This document shows, piece by piece, positions 27,325 through 34,939 of a DNA stretch of 50,926 bases. Under the pieces are notes generated by a model that saw only the letters and a program-made list of their open reading frames with translations, did not search any database and was not told where the DNA came from. Both the position numbers and the translations under genes were made by a program. How positions within the stretch are numbered: position 1 is the first letter of the stretch; each line of letters begins with the position of its first letter. This stretch comes from Muribaculaceae bacterium (GTDB taxonomy: Bacteria > Bacillota > Clostridia > Lachnospirales > Lachnospiraceae). The DNA lies in the NCBI GenBank assembly GCA_023663465.1, contig JAMPHJ010000006.1, positions 1 through 50,926 on the forward strand, written 5' to 3'.

Positions 27325-27657
27325 GTGAAATTTTATAAAAATCTATATATCGGAAATACTATTAAAAATCCGAATCGGACAAAGAGAAAACTCAGGCGTC
27401 ATGCGAAACAATTAAAGATTTTTGTGATTCTGCTCTCTGGCGGGGATGCCCAGCTTGAAATCTGTCATAGTATGCTGCTTGAACAGCCCTATTACCGGGA
27501 AAAAGAAAATGAGCCATATATTGTTGGAATTGCCGGGAACTATGAAGATGCAGTCGGATTAGTCTGTCAGATTGTGGAAGAAGCGGTAGCGCAAAATGGA
27601 AATGCTGATTTAAAACACTATTTATTTCCTGAAACGGAAGCAGCAGGAAAGGCATGA
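27325..27657 (+). CDS. Conserved-type small cytosolic protein, function unknown
   Basis: A 110-residue basic-to-acidic protein starting at GTG with GGGGTG just upstream. It begins MKFYKNLYIGNTIKNP and contains KLRRHAKQLKIFVILLSGGDAQLEIC, then PYIVGIAGNYEDAVGLVCQIVEE; no signal or membrane span is clear. The N-terminal half resembles a family of short clostridial proteins without assigned function, but no name can be given. Its stop overlaps the upstream ATG of the ytfI-like gene (GCATGA), so it is probably the first gene of a small operon with ytfI and ytfJ. Confidence 0.7.
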   Translation: MKFYKNLYIGNTIKNPNRTKRKLRRHAKQLKIFVILLSGGDAQLEICHSMLLEQPYYREKENEPYIVGIAGNYEDAVGLVCQIVEEAVAQNGNADLKHYLFPETEAAGKA

Positions 27658-27665
27658 TTATTACA

Positions 27666-28727
27666 ATGTTACATATATTATTGCTGATTTTGAAATTCAT
27701 AGGCATACTGTTGGGCGCGCTGCTTGGGCTGGTTCTTGTGCTTGTAGGGCTTGCGCTTTTCGTTCCGGTGCGCTATCAGCTGGATGCTTCGCGGACGGAA
27801 GGCGAAGGAAATCCGCCCATAGAAGTCCGGGTAAAACTCACTTGGCTGTTACATTTTATCAATGTAAAGATTTGTTATCCCGCAGAGGTTTATCTTAGGG
27901 CAAGGATTCTTTTCTTTACCATCTTTCGGATGCCGCCGAAAACGCCGAAGGATTCCAAAGCTTCTAAGGACTCTAAGCCTTCAAAGGATTCCAGAGCTTC
28001 TAAGGCTGAAAAAGCAGAACAAAAAAAGAAGGAATCCATAGAGAAAGAAAGCAGAGCTGGAACAGGAATAGGCACAGAAACAGTCATTGACGATGATAAG
28101 AATGCAGAGGAACCGCAGGGAACTGTTGGAAGCCAAAAAGCTACCAGAAACGATACCGAAGAATCGACGGTATCTGATACAGATACAGACAATCCGGCAG
28201 AAGAGGCGCCTGTTCAGACAGAAACCGAACCGGAAGAGAAGGAGTCTGGCGAGCCGCTGAAAGAGAAGCTGATAAAAATATGGAAGTTCTTTCAAAATAT
28301 CTGGTACACAATCAGAGGAATCTATGATAGAATAAAAGACATACTGGAAAATATAGAATATTATTGGGGCGTTTTGCAGGGCGATACGTTTAAAAAGGCG
28401 TATTCTTTGTGCAAGGATGAGCTTGCTTCTATTCTGGCATATATCAGACCGCGGAAGTTTCGTGCGGATATCGTTGTCGGGACGGACGACCCGGCGACGA
28501 CGGGACAGATTCTTTCTTATTATGGAATACTATATCCGCTGCTCGGAAATCATGTTACTGTGACGGGTGATTTTGAGCGGAAGCGGATAGAAGGAACCGT
28601 ATATATGAAGGGCAGGGTCAGACTGTTTACCCTTTTAAAAGCGGTAATCCGCATTTATTTCAGTAAAGATATCAAGAAGTTACTCAAGTTATTTAAGAAG
28701 GAGGACAATAGGAATGGCAGAGAATAA
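27666..28727 (+). CDS. ytfI: DUF2953 (YtfI-like) membrane protein
   Basis: A ~353-residue protein with an N-terminal membrane helix (HILLLILKFIGILLGALLG and LVLVLVGLALFVPVRYQL), a low-complexity Lys/Ser then Glu/Thr-rich middle (repeated SKASKDSKPSKDS-type units), and a C-terminal DUF2953 domain, ADIVVGTDDPATTGQILSYY, GNHVTVTGDF and KGRVRLFTLLKAV. In Bacillus ytfI is paired with ytfJ, as here, where the genes overlap by 14 bp. Role unknown; association with sporulation follows from the partner. The ATG at 27654, 12 nt upstream and overlapping the previous stop, is an alternative start. Confidence 0.82.
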   Translation: MLHILLLILKFIGILLGALLGLVLVLVGLALFVPVRYQLDASRTEGEGNPPIEVRVKLTWLLHFINVKICYPAEVYLRARILFFTIFRMPPKTPKDSKASKDSKPSKDSRASKAEKAEQKKKESIEKESRAGTGIGTETVIDDDKNAEEPQGTVGSQKATRNDTEESTVSDTDTDNPAEEAPVQTETEPEEKESGEPLKEKLIKIWKFFQNIWYTIRGIYDRIKDILENIEYYWGVLQGDTFKKAYSLCKDELASILAYIRPRKFRADIVVGTDDPATTGQILSYYGILYPLLGNHVTVTGDFERKRIEGTVYMKGRVRLFTLLKAVIRIYFSKDIKKLLKLFKKEDNRNGRE

Positions 28728-29106
28728 TTTTACCGGTGTAATCGAGTCTTTGATGAAGGGCATGAACGCCGTTTTATCGACGAAGACGGTAGTAGGGGAA
28801 GCAACGCAGATTGGTGATACCATTATTTTGCCGCTTGTGGACGTGACTTTCGGGGTGGGCGCCGGGGCAAGCGCAGGAGATAAGAAAAATGGCGGCGGCG
28901 GCGGTTTTTCCGCGAAGATGAGTCCCAGCGCCGTACTTGTCATTAAGAATGGAATGACGAAACTTGTCAATATTAAGAATCAGGATACTGTTACGAAAGT
29001 GCTTGACATGATTCCCGATATTGTCGATAGATTTACAGCGCCCAAAGAAGAGATGATGGAAGACGCGGAGGCAGTAGATATCGCATTCCCGGAAGAAAAT
29101 AAATAG
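28714..29106 (+). CDS. ytfJ: GerW family sporulation protein YtfJ
   Basis: A 130-residue protein of the YtfJ/GerW family, made in the forespore in Bacillus and needed for full response to germinants. Sequence blocks: MKGMNAVLSTKTVVGEA, GDTIILPLVDVTFGVGAGASAG, a glycine run encoded by GGC repeats, and SPSAVLVIKNGMTKLVNI. AGGAGG precedes the ATG, inside the 3' end of ytfI. Its presence supports a spore-former. Confidence 0.92.
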   Translation: MAENNFTGVIESLMKGMNAVLSTKTVVGEATQIGDTIILPLVDVTFGVGAGASAGDKKNGGGGGFSAKMSPSAVLVIKNGMTKLVNIKNQDTVTKVLDMIPDIVDRFTAPKEEMMEDAEAVDIAFPEENK

Positions 29107-29133
29107 ATTCCCTGTCACGCCGGAATCCATTTT
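29106..29133 (+). terminator. Weak hairpin terminator after ytfJ
   Basis: GATTCC (29106-29111) pairs with GGAATC (29122-29127), followed by CATTTTTT. The stem is short, so termination is probably partial. Confidence 0.5.
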
Positions 29134-29171
29134 TTCATATGATAGTATAAAAGCATAGGCGGAAATCTTAT

Positions 29172-29312
29172 ATGAAAAAACTAATCGGGCTTGTAGCGTT
29201 GTGCGTAGCGATAGGGATGCTGTGTATGCTTTTTATGACAAATCGGTTTGTCGCGCTGGTTTTGATTGTATTATTACTGCTAATCGGTTATAATTTTTTT
29301 TGTTGCAGTTAA
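29172..29312 (+). CDS. 46-residue hydrophobic membrane peptide
   Basis: A short ORF, MKKLIGLVALCVAIGMLC through to a C-terminal GYNFFCCS, terminated by TAA at 29310-29312. A lysine pair is followed by two hydrophobic helices (about 4-22 and 26-40) separated by TNR, and the protein ends in a CC pair. GGCGGAAATC lies a suitable distance upstream. It sits between ytfJ and the J-domain gene in a 240-bp gap that would otherwise be empty. Function unknown; a role in the membrane during sporulation is only a guess from the neighbours. Confidence 0.6.
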   Translation: MKKLIGLVALCVAIGMLCMLFMTNRFVALVLIVLLLLIGYNFFCCS

Positions 29313-29346
29313 TTGTGGTGATTAAGGTGAAATGTGGTAGAAAATT

Positions 29347-30003
29347 ATGGAGCGTAATGTTTTAGGGCAGGACTTAGAGAATACGGAAACGGATACAGTT
29401 GTGGACAAGAATGCCGGGGATGCGGAGAAAGTTTCTGGGCAGGATTCTGGAAATTCCGAAGTTTCTGAGAAGGTAGAAACCATTCTGGAGCAGGGGAATG
29501 AGGCGGAGTTAAATAAGTTGAAAGCATGGCTTTTTAAAGAAAATGTCCGCATCATTTCCGCAGGGAAAGAACTGGAGCAGATGCAGGAACAGTTTTTGCA
29601 GGAAAAAGAGCAGTTTCAGAATGAAATGAAATCTGTCAACCGCAGACTGGCTTTTGAAAAGGACAGGCTGAAAGAGGACAATCTCTTTTTTGAAAAGAAG
29701 ATGGAAATCTTACAGAGCGGTTTTGCCAAACTGGATATGGACCGTAGAAGGCTTGAGAAGGAACGGGCGAAATTGGAAGCGCAGAAAGAATTTATGGACA
29801 GACCGATGTATGGCGGAAGCTGCGGGGAAGTATCCGCTTTTTTCAGGGGCGTGAAGAATCCGCTTGCGCTGAAAAAGCGGTATAAGGACTTGATTAAGAT
29901 TTTTCACCCGGACAATGTGGCGGGTGATAAGGAAATCATCCAAATGATTAACAAAGAATATGAGAATTTAAAACGCGACTATGATACCGGGAAGTGGGCA
30001 TAG
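29347..30003 (+). CDS. J-domain protein with coiled-coil N-terminal region
   Basis: 218 residues: an acidic, low-complexity start (about 1-55), a long coiled coil (about 60-145, with KELEQMQEQFLQEKEQFQNE and RRLEKERAKLEAQKEF), then a C-terminal J domain (about 165-215), KKRYKDLIKIFHPDNVAGDKE, with the HPD motif that stimulates DnaK ATPase. It is not canonical DnaJ: no Gly/Phe, zinc-finger or substrate domains. It is probably a specialised co-chaperone recruiting DnaK to an unknown client. The ATG at 29347 has only a weak site (GTGGTAG). Confidence 0.78.
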   Translation: MERNVLGQDLENTETDTVVDKNAGDAEKVSGQDSGNSEVSEKVETILEQGNEAELNKLKAWLFKENVRIISAGKELEQMQEQFLQEKEQFQNEMKSVNRRLAFEKDRLKEDNLFFEKKMEILQSGFAKLDMDRRRLEKERAKLEAQKEFMDRPMYGGSCGEVSAFFRGVKNPLALKKRYKDLIKIFHPDNVAGDKEIIQMINKEYENLKRDYDTGKWA

Positions 30004-30016
30004 AAGCAGAAAAATA

Positions 30017-30046
30017 AAAAAGACCAATTCAACGATTGGTCTTTTT
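30017..30046. terminator. Bidirectional terminator between the J-domain and rpmB genes
   Basis: Perfect 12-bp stem AAAAAGACCAAT / ATTGGTCTTTTT with a TCAACG loop; U-tracts form on either strand. Confidence 0.93.
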
Positions 30047-30088
30047 CAATATAGCCATATGAATCAGCCATGATTTCTCAATGCAGAC

Positions 30089-30274
30089 TTATGCTCTTTC
30101 CACTTTTCCGGATTTCAAGCACTGGGTACATACATGTAATCTTTTTGAGGCTCCATTTACTTTACATTTAACATTCTTGATATTAGGATGCCAAATTCTG
30201 TTAGATCTTCTATGAGAATGGCTTACGTTATTCCCGAAATGAGCGCCCTTACCACAAATATCACATTTAGCCAT
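30089..30274 (-). CDS. rpmB: 50S ribosomal protein L28
   Basis: 61-residue ribosomal protein. It begins MAKCDICGKGAHFGNNVSHS and has the matching CTQCLKSGKVERA end; the CxxC pairs make this the zinc-binding form of L28. RRSNRIWHPNI in the middle is diagnostic. AGGAGGTG is 6 nt before the ATG. Confidence 0.96.
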   Translation of the reverse strand: MAKCDICGKGAHFGNNVSHSHRRSNRIWHPNIKNVKCKVNGASKRLHVCTQCLKSGKVERA

Positions 30275-30389
30275 TGTTGCACCTCCTAACGATTTATCGA
30301 TTCTTGTCTCTTACACAACGTTAATATAATAGCAGAAATAGGAAAGAATTGCAAGTAAAATATAAGAATCTTTTTATTTCTTTACCAAC

Positions 30390-30418
30390 TTGACTTTTAT
30401 GTGTGGTTTTGAGATAAT
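30390..30418 (+). promoter_or_regulatory. Promoter of pckA
   Basis: TTGACT (30390-30395) and GATAAT (30413-30418) are separated by 17 bp, predicting a ~80-nt untranslated leader. Confidence 0.8.
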
Positions 30419-30440
30419 ATAAGCGTCGTGTTGTTACTAT

Positions 30441-30472
30441 AATAGAGAACGCTTTTTTTGGCGCTTTCTATT
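30441..30472 (+). promoter_or_regulatory. 5'-leader hairpin of pckA
   Basis: AATAGAGAACGC (30441-30452) pairs with GCGCTTTCTATT (30461-30472) with one mismatch and one G-U, around a T7G loop. It lies ~15 nt into the predicted transcript. The T-run is in the loop, not after the stem, so it is not a terminator; an mRNA-stabilising 5' hairpin or a protein-binding site is possible. Confidence 0.55.
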
Positions 30473-30504
30473 GTCATAAATAATATAATTAAGGAGGATA
30501 TACC

Positions 30505-32220
30505 ATGTCAACAAAAGCAAATTACAAGATTGACGAAATCGGTAAAGGCAAAGTCGGTTTTTCCAAGACCCGCTCTATTATCGAGGCTGCTTTCTACGGA
30601 AACAACGTAGTAAAAGTTAACACATTGAAAGAGGCTTATAATTTAGCGAAAAACTCACCGGGCACAATTGTGACCGACATGCCGGTAAAAGATGGCGAGA
30701 CATTTGGTCTTGACGCTGATGCAAAAGTACTGTTATTTAACGATGGCGCCGTAACAGGCCGTTACGCTGCTGCACGCCGTATCAAAGGCGAACCGGGAGT
30801 TGATGAGACCAAACTGGATAAAGTCGTTATGGACGCTATTTATGAGACACGTTGGAAAACGATGTATCATGCGGAATGCTTCGTAGGTCTTGACCCTGAA
30901 TTTATGGCGAAGGCACACCTTTTGATTCCGGAAGGGGAAGAGAATCTTCTCTATAACTGGATGATTAACTTCCAGTATATGTCCGACGAATATGTAAAAA
31001 TGTACAAGAAATCCCAGCCTATCGGCAACGGTAACGAGCCGGATATCTACATTTTCTCAGACCCGCAGTGGGCTCCTCACGAGGCTCCCGATGTGGATTA
31101 TAGCTGCCTGAGTGACCCGCTTACGCTCTGCTATTTTGATACCAACGAGAACTGCGCGGCAATTCTTGGTATGAAATATTTTGGCGAGCATAAGAAAGGC
31201 ACGCTGACAATGGCCTGGGCGCTTGCTAACAGAAATGGTTATGCATCCTGCCACGGAGGACAGAAAGAGTATACCTTAAAAGACGGCTCCAAATTTGTTG
31301 CTTCCGTATACGGTCTGTCAGGCTCCGGTAAATCTACGCTGACCCATGCAAAACACGGCGGAAAATATGAAATCAAAGTGCTTCATGACGATGCTTTCAT
31401 TATCAACTCCGATACCTGTGCATCTATCGCGTTAGAGCCTACTTATTTCGATAAGACAGCAGACTATCCGACAGGATGTCCTGATAATGAATATCTCTTA
31501 TCCGCACAGAACTGCTCCTGTACTTTGGACAGTGAGGGTAAGATTCAGTTAGTAACGGAAGATATCAGAAATGGTAACGGTCGTGCGATTAAATCCAAAT
31601 TGTGGTCTCCGAACCGTGTGGACAAGATTGACGCTCCTGTTAACGCAATCTTCTGGATTATGAAAGATCCTACCATCCCGCCGGTAGTAAAACTGAAAGG
31701 TTCTGCTTTGGCATCTGTTATGGGCGCTACCCTGGCAACCAAGACGTCTACCGCGGAGCGTGTTGCGGCTGGTACAGACTTAAATGCAATCCGTATCGTA
31801 CCTTATGCGAACCCGTTCAGAACTTATCCGCTGGTTAACGACTATGAGAAATTCAAGAAACTGGTAGAAGAGAAGAACGTAGCATGCTACATCGTAAATA
31901 CAGGCGATTTCATGGGCGAGAAGGTAAAACCGGCTGATACGCTTGGCATTCTTGAGACAATCGTAGAAGGCAAAGCGAATTTTGAGCAGTGGGGACCTTT
32001 CGATGATATCGAAATCATGAATACATGGGATGGACAGACAGAAGGCTTCAAGAACTTCAAGGCTGACCTTAGCGATGCTGATTATAAGGCACAGTTAAAA
32101 GCAGCTATGGAAACCCGTGTGAATGCGGTAAAAGACTTTGCTTCCAAGAAAGAAGGATATGACAAACTTCCTGATGAAGCATTGGAAGCGCTTGAGAAAT
32201 TAGTGAATGTTTTGAGCTAA
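30505..32220 (+). CDS. pckA: Phosphoenolpyruvate carboxykinase (ATP)
   Basis: Interconverts oxaloacetate + ATP and PEP + CO2 + ADP. 571 residues; the kinase-1a P-loop YGLSGSGKSTLT is near 270 and is followed by HDDAFIINSDT (metal/substrate) and FRTYPLVNDYEKF. In fermenting anaerobes it commonly runs toward oxaloacetate and succinate. AAGGAGG sits 8 nt before the ATG. Codon choice is more restricted than in neighbours, as expected for a highly expressed gene. It has its own promoter and terminator. Confidence 0.95.
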   Translation: MSTKANYKIDEIGKGKVGFSKTRSIIEAAFYGNNVVKVNTLKEAYNLAKNSPGTIVTDMPVKDGETFGLDADAKVLLFNDGAVTGRYAAARRIKGEPGVDETKLDKVVMDAIYETRWKTMYHAECFVGLDPEFMAKAHLLIPEGEENLLYNWMINFQYMSDEYVKMYKKSQPIGNGNEPDIYIFSDPQWAPHEAPDVDYSCLSDPLTLCYFDTNENCAAILGMKYFGEHKKGTLTMAWALANRNGYASCHGGQKEYTLKDGSKFVASVYGLSGSGKSTLTHAKHGGKYEIKVLHDDAFIINSDTCASIALEPTYFDKTADYPTGCPDNEYLLSAQNCSCTLDSEGKIQLVTEDIRNGNGRAIKSKLWSPNRVDKIDAPVNAIFWIMKDPTIPPVVKLKGSALASVMGATLATKTSTAERVAAGTDLNAIRIVPYANPFRTYPLVNDYEKFKKLVEEKNVACYIVNTGDFMGEKVKPADTLGILETIVEGKANFEQWGPFDDIEIMNTWDGQTEGFKNFKADLSDADYKAQLKAAMETRVNAVKDFASKKEGYDKLPDEALEALEKLVNVLS

Positions 32221-32252
32221 TTTCCCAGCTTGCAATAATTGATTACTATATG

Positions 32253-32285
32253 GAGCGGTAGGGATAATTCTTTACCGCTCTTTTT
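32253..32285 (+). terminator. Terminator after pckA
   Basis: GAGCGGTA (32253-32260) pairs with TACCGCTC (32273-32280), followed by TTTTT. Confidence 0.92.
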
Positions 32286-32290
32286 CTGTG

Positions 32291-32593
32291 TCAGAGGTCG
32301 CTGATGACGTCTAAAATATGTCTGCGTTTCTCACTGTCTAAAGATTGCAGTTTCTTCAAGGCTGCCAGTAATTCCATGCTGGGGGCAGCATCGTCTATAA
32401 AAAATTCACCGGGGGTTATTCCGAAATATTCGCATATATAGAAAAAGACTGTCATGGAGGGGAGCATTTTGCGGCTTTCGATGCGGTTTATATAGGATTC
32501 GCTCTGTCCGAGAGAAAGACTCATTTCCCTTGCAGATACATCTTTTTCGATACGAAGCTGGGTAAGACGTTTCGCAAAATCATCTTCAAACAT
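32291..32593 (-). CDS. XRE-family helix-turn-helix regulator
   Basis: A 100-residue Cro/C1-type DNA-binding protein. HTH_3 covers about 8-62: RLTQLRIEKDVSAREMSLSLGQ, then SESYINRIESRKMLPSM and YICEYFGITPGEFF. The C-terminus is a short helix with no effector domain. GGAGGTG lies 6 nt before the ATG. It is divergent from the sortase gene across 177 bp that contain both promoters, so control of the sortase-LCP-SPRTG genes or of itself is plausible. Confidence 0.88.
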   Translation of the reverse strand: MFEDDFAKRLTQLRIEKDVSAREMSLSLGQSESYINRIESRKMLPSMTVFFYICEYFGITPGEFFIDDAAPSMELLAALKKLQSLDSEKRRHILDVISDL

Positions 32594-32684
32594 ACGTTCA
32601 CCTCCAATAGAATGATAAAGTATCTATACACGCATTGTAATATATACGCTATCTAAAACTATGCATTTAAAATATAGAACAGTA

Positions 32685-32714
32685 TTGACAATATATACTT
32701 TGAATATGTATAAT
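32685..32714 (+). promoter_or_regulatory. Promoter of the sortase operon
   Basis: TTGACA (32685-32690) and TATAAT (32709-32714) with an 18-bp spacer. The -10 overlaps the first possible upstream start codon of the ORF (TTG at 32714), which therefore cannot be the translation start. Confidence 0.8.
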
Positions 32715-32770
32715 TGGACTGGATAGGTATTCTGTATATTTATGCAGTGAAAGACCCTTGTGGGAATAAA

Positions 32771-33766
32771 ATGGAAAAGAATAGGGACAGCAAAAAAATG
32801 AATCAGAAAAAAGAAAAGTCAAAAATATGGCTTACTTTATTTTGTATATGTCTGGGCGTTGTGATTCTGGCGTCGGGAATCTTATGTATACAGTACCTGG
32901 ACAGCCGGGCGGCAAACAAGCAATTAAGCAGTTTACAGGAAGCTGCAAATGAACAGGCGGACGCATCGGTAGTATTGGATGAAAATGCAGACGGCAGCCG
33001 GGAAGCTGTAAATGGAAATGTGGGCGATGATCAGACAGACATAAATAGACTGACGGATAACCGTGCCGGGGAAACCGCAGGATATAGAGCGAAACAAGAC
33101 GATTCCGGGGAAACAGGGGAAAACCTGGAGCAGGGGAAAAATACGGATGCAGCAAACCTGACAGAGGTGCAGGGTATCAAAATACCGGAGAAAAATCTGG
33201 ACTGGGATAAGCTGCATGAAGAAAACGGTGATATTTACGCATGGATTTATGTGCCGGATACCACGGTGGATTATCCTGTGCTGCAACATCCGACAGATAA
33301 TAGTTATTATCTGAATCATAATATGAATGGAACGAAAGGATATCCGGGCTGTATTTATACAGAGAATTTTAACAGCAGGGATTTTTCAGACATCCATACG
33401 GTAATCTATGGTCACAACCTCAAAGATAAGAGTATGTTTTCTACGTTGCACAATTTTGAAGATGAGGAATTGTTTGGCGAAGACCACTATATTTTCCTTT
33501 ATACAGAAGAGAACGTATTCGTTTACCGGATATTTGCCGCTTATGAATTTAGTGCGATTCATCTGCTGGATAATTTTGATTATACCAATGAATATGTTTA
33601 TGAGGATTATCTGAAAAAAATATATCAGACGACAGATAGGGTAGCAAACGTAAGGACGGATATCCAGGTTACGGCAGCGGATAAGATTGTCACACTGTCC
33701 ACTTGTACAGAGGACCATGATTCGGAAAGGCGTTTTCTGGTAACAGGCGTGTTGGTAAATCCGTGA
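32771..33766 (+). CDS. srtB: Class B sortase
   Basis: Membrane transpeptidase that attaches secreted proteins to the wall or to pili. About 331 residues: N-terminal anchor (IWLTLFCICLGVVILASGIL, 19-38), an Asp/Glu-rich stalk, then the sortase barrel from about 140. Catalytic H215 (VIYGHNLKDKSMF), C312 (TLSTCTED) and the arginine of ERRFLVTG (R320 or R321). The YPVLQHPTDNSYYLNHN block is class B. Upstream in-frame codons overlap the promoter, so ATG 32771 is preferred, although its ribosome binding site is weak; ATG 32798 is an alternative. It is followed by the LCP gene and then by a protein with an SPRTG sorting signal, its likely substrate. Confidence 0.9.
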   Translation: MEKNRDSKKMNQKKEKSKIWLTLFCICLGVVILASGILCIQYLDSRAANKQLSSLQEAANEQADASVVLDENADGSREAVNGNVGDDQTDINRLTDNRAGETAGYRAKQDDSGETGENLEQGKNTDAANLTEVQGIKIPEKNLDWDKLHEENGDIYAWIYVPDTTVDYPVLQHPTDNSYYLNHNMNGTKGYPGCIYTENFNSRDFSDIHTVIYGHNLKDKSMFSTLHNFEDEELFGEDHYIFLYTEENVFVYRIFAAYEFSAIHLLDNFDYTNEYVYEDYLKKIYQTTDRVANVRTDIQVTAADKIVTLSTCTEDHDSERRFLVTGVLVNP

Positions 33767-33779
33767 GAGCAGGGAAACT

Positions 33780-34853
33780 ATGTTAGATAAAGAAACCATT
33801 GTGGAAAAAAAGAAATTTGGAATCGGCACGCTTACCGTGATTATCATTATCACGGTGATTTTGTCGGTTGCAGGCACCGTGACAGTGATGCGGATGGTGG
33901 GGAAGGCTTCTTTGTCCGTCAAGGTCACGAGCACGGAAATGGCTGAGCTTGGCGAGGAGTCTGCAGAGCCGGAAGAGAAGCAGATTCTCTATCAGGACGA
34001 TTATGCTTTCAATGAGGATTTGGTTACGATTCTGGTCATGGGCATTGACAAAGAGACCGTTACCGATGTCGGCGGGCAGAGCTGGGAAGCGGAGGATGGA
34101 TATGCGGGCGGACAGGCTGACGCTTTATTTTTGATGCTTATCAATCCGCACGATAAAAATGTCTATGTCATAGCGATTAATAGAAACGCTATGGCGCAGG
34201 TGGATGTTTTTGATGAAGCGGGCAATTATCAGGGAATTTTCACTAAGCAGATTGCGCTTCAGCATGGATACGGCGATGGCGGGGAAGAGAGCTGCCTCAG
34301 ACAGGTAAAAGCGGTATCCAGAATGTTCCATAATATTCCCATCAATGCATATGCAGCAATCAGTATGGACGCGATACCGGAGTTAAATGATTTGGTCGGC
34401 GGTATTACCGTAGAAGTATTGGACGATATTATTTATCCAGAATACGATATGGACCTTCATCAAGGGGATACGGTAACGTTACTAGGTGAAAAGGCGTATT
34501 GGTATGTTCGTCTTAGGAATGAAAATGTATTCAATTCCAACGAGCTTCGTTTACAGAGACAGAAACAGTATATGACGACATTTGCGGCAGAAGCTAAGAA
34601 TCAGTCTATGTCTGATATCCGTGTGGCAGTCAATCTTTATCAGACGGTACGCAAATATATGGTCACGGATATTGATTTGAACGAGTTTACCTACATGGTG
34701 ACAGAGTATATAAACTATGATTTCGATAGGGATAATATGTATTCTTTGCCCGGTGAAGCCGTACAGGGAAACAATTTTGAAGAATTTTATGTAGATGAAG
34801 ACGCATTGGAAGCGTTGATTCTGGAATTATTTTATGAGCCGGCAGTAAAGTAA
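33780..34853 (+). CDS. LytR-CpsA-Psr (LCP) family protein, divergent active-site loop
   Basis: LCP enzymes move lipid-linked glycopolymers onto peptidoglycan. 357 residues: anchor at about 15-37 (TLTVIIIITVILSVAGTVTV), then the LCP domain from about 80. The C-terminal block YWYVRLRNENVFNSNELRLQ and RQKQYM keeps the usual arginines. The two canonical signatures are altered: RSDT is replaced by GQADAL and IPRD by AINRNA. It may therefore use a different acceptor or be non-catalytic. It lies 13 bp after the sortase gene and just upstream of a polysaccharide locus, which suggests a role in anchoring surface polymer. Confidence 0.8.
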   Translation: MLDKETIVEKKKFGIGTLTVIIIITVILSVAGTVTVMRMVGKASLSVKVTSTEMAELGEESAEPEEKQILYQDDYAFNEDLVTILVMGIDKETVTDVGGQSWEAEDGYAGGQADALFLMLINPHDKNVYVIAINRNAMAQVDVFDEAGNYQGIFTKQIALQHGYGDGGEESCLRQVKAVSRMFHNIPINAYAAISMDAIPELNDLVGGITVEVLDDIIYPEYDMDLHQGDTVTLLGEKAYWYVRLRNENVFNSNELRLQRQKQYMTTFAAEAKNQSMSDIRVAVNLYQTVRKYMVTDIDLNEFTYMVTEYINYDFDRDNMYSLPGEAVQGNNFEEFYVDEDALEALILELFYEPAVK

Positions 34854-34939
34854 ATACTGCCGCGATTCGGTATCTTCCGGGGAAGTAAATCTTCGGTTTG
34901 ATATAGCCACATGAATATATTAGGAGAGGAGGAGTGACA

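Noticed and set aside
34840-34862. CGGCAGTA/TACTGCCG hairpin at the end of the LCP gene as a terminator
   Set aside because: An 8-bp stem is real, but no U-tract follows, so termination cannot be supported.
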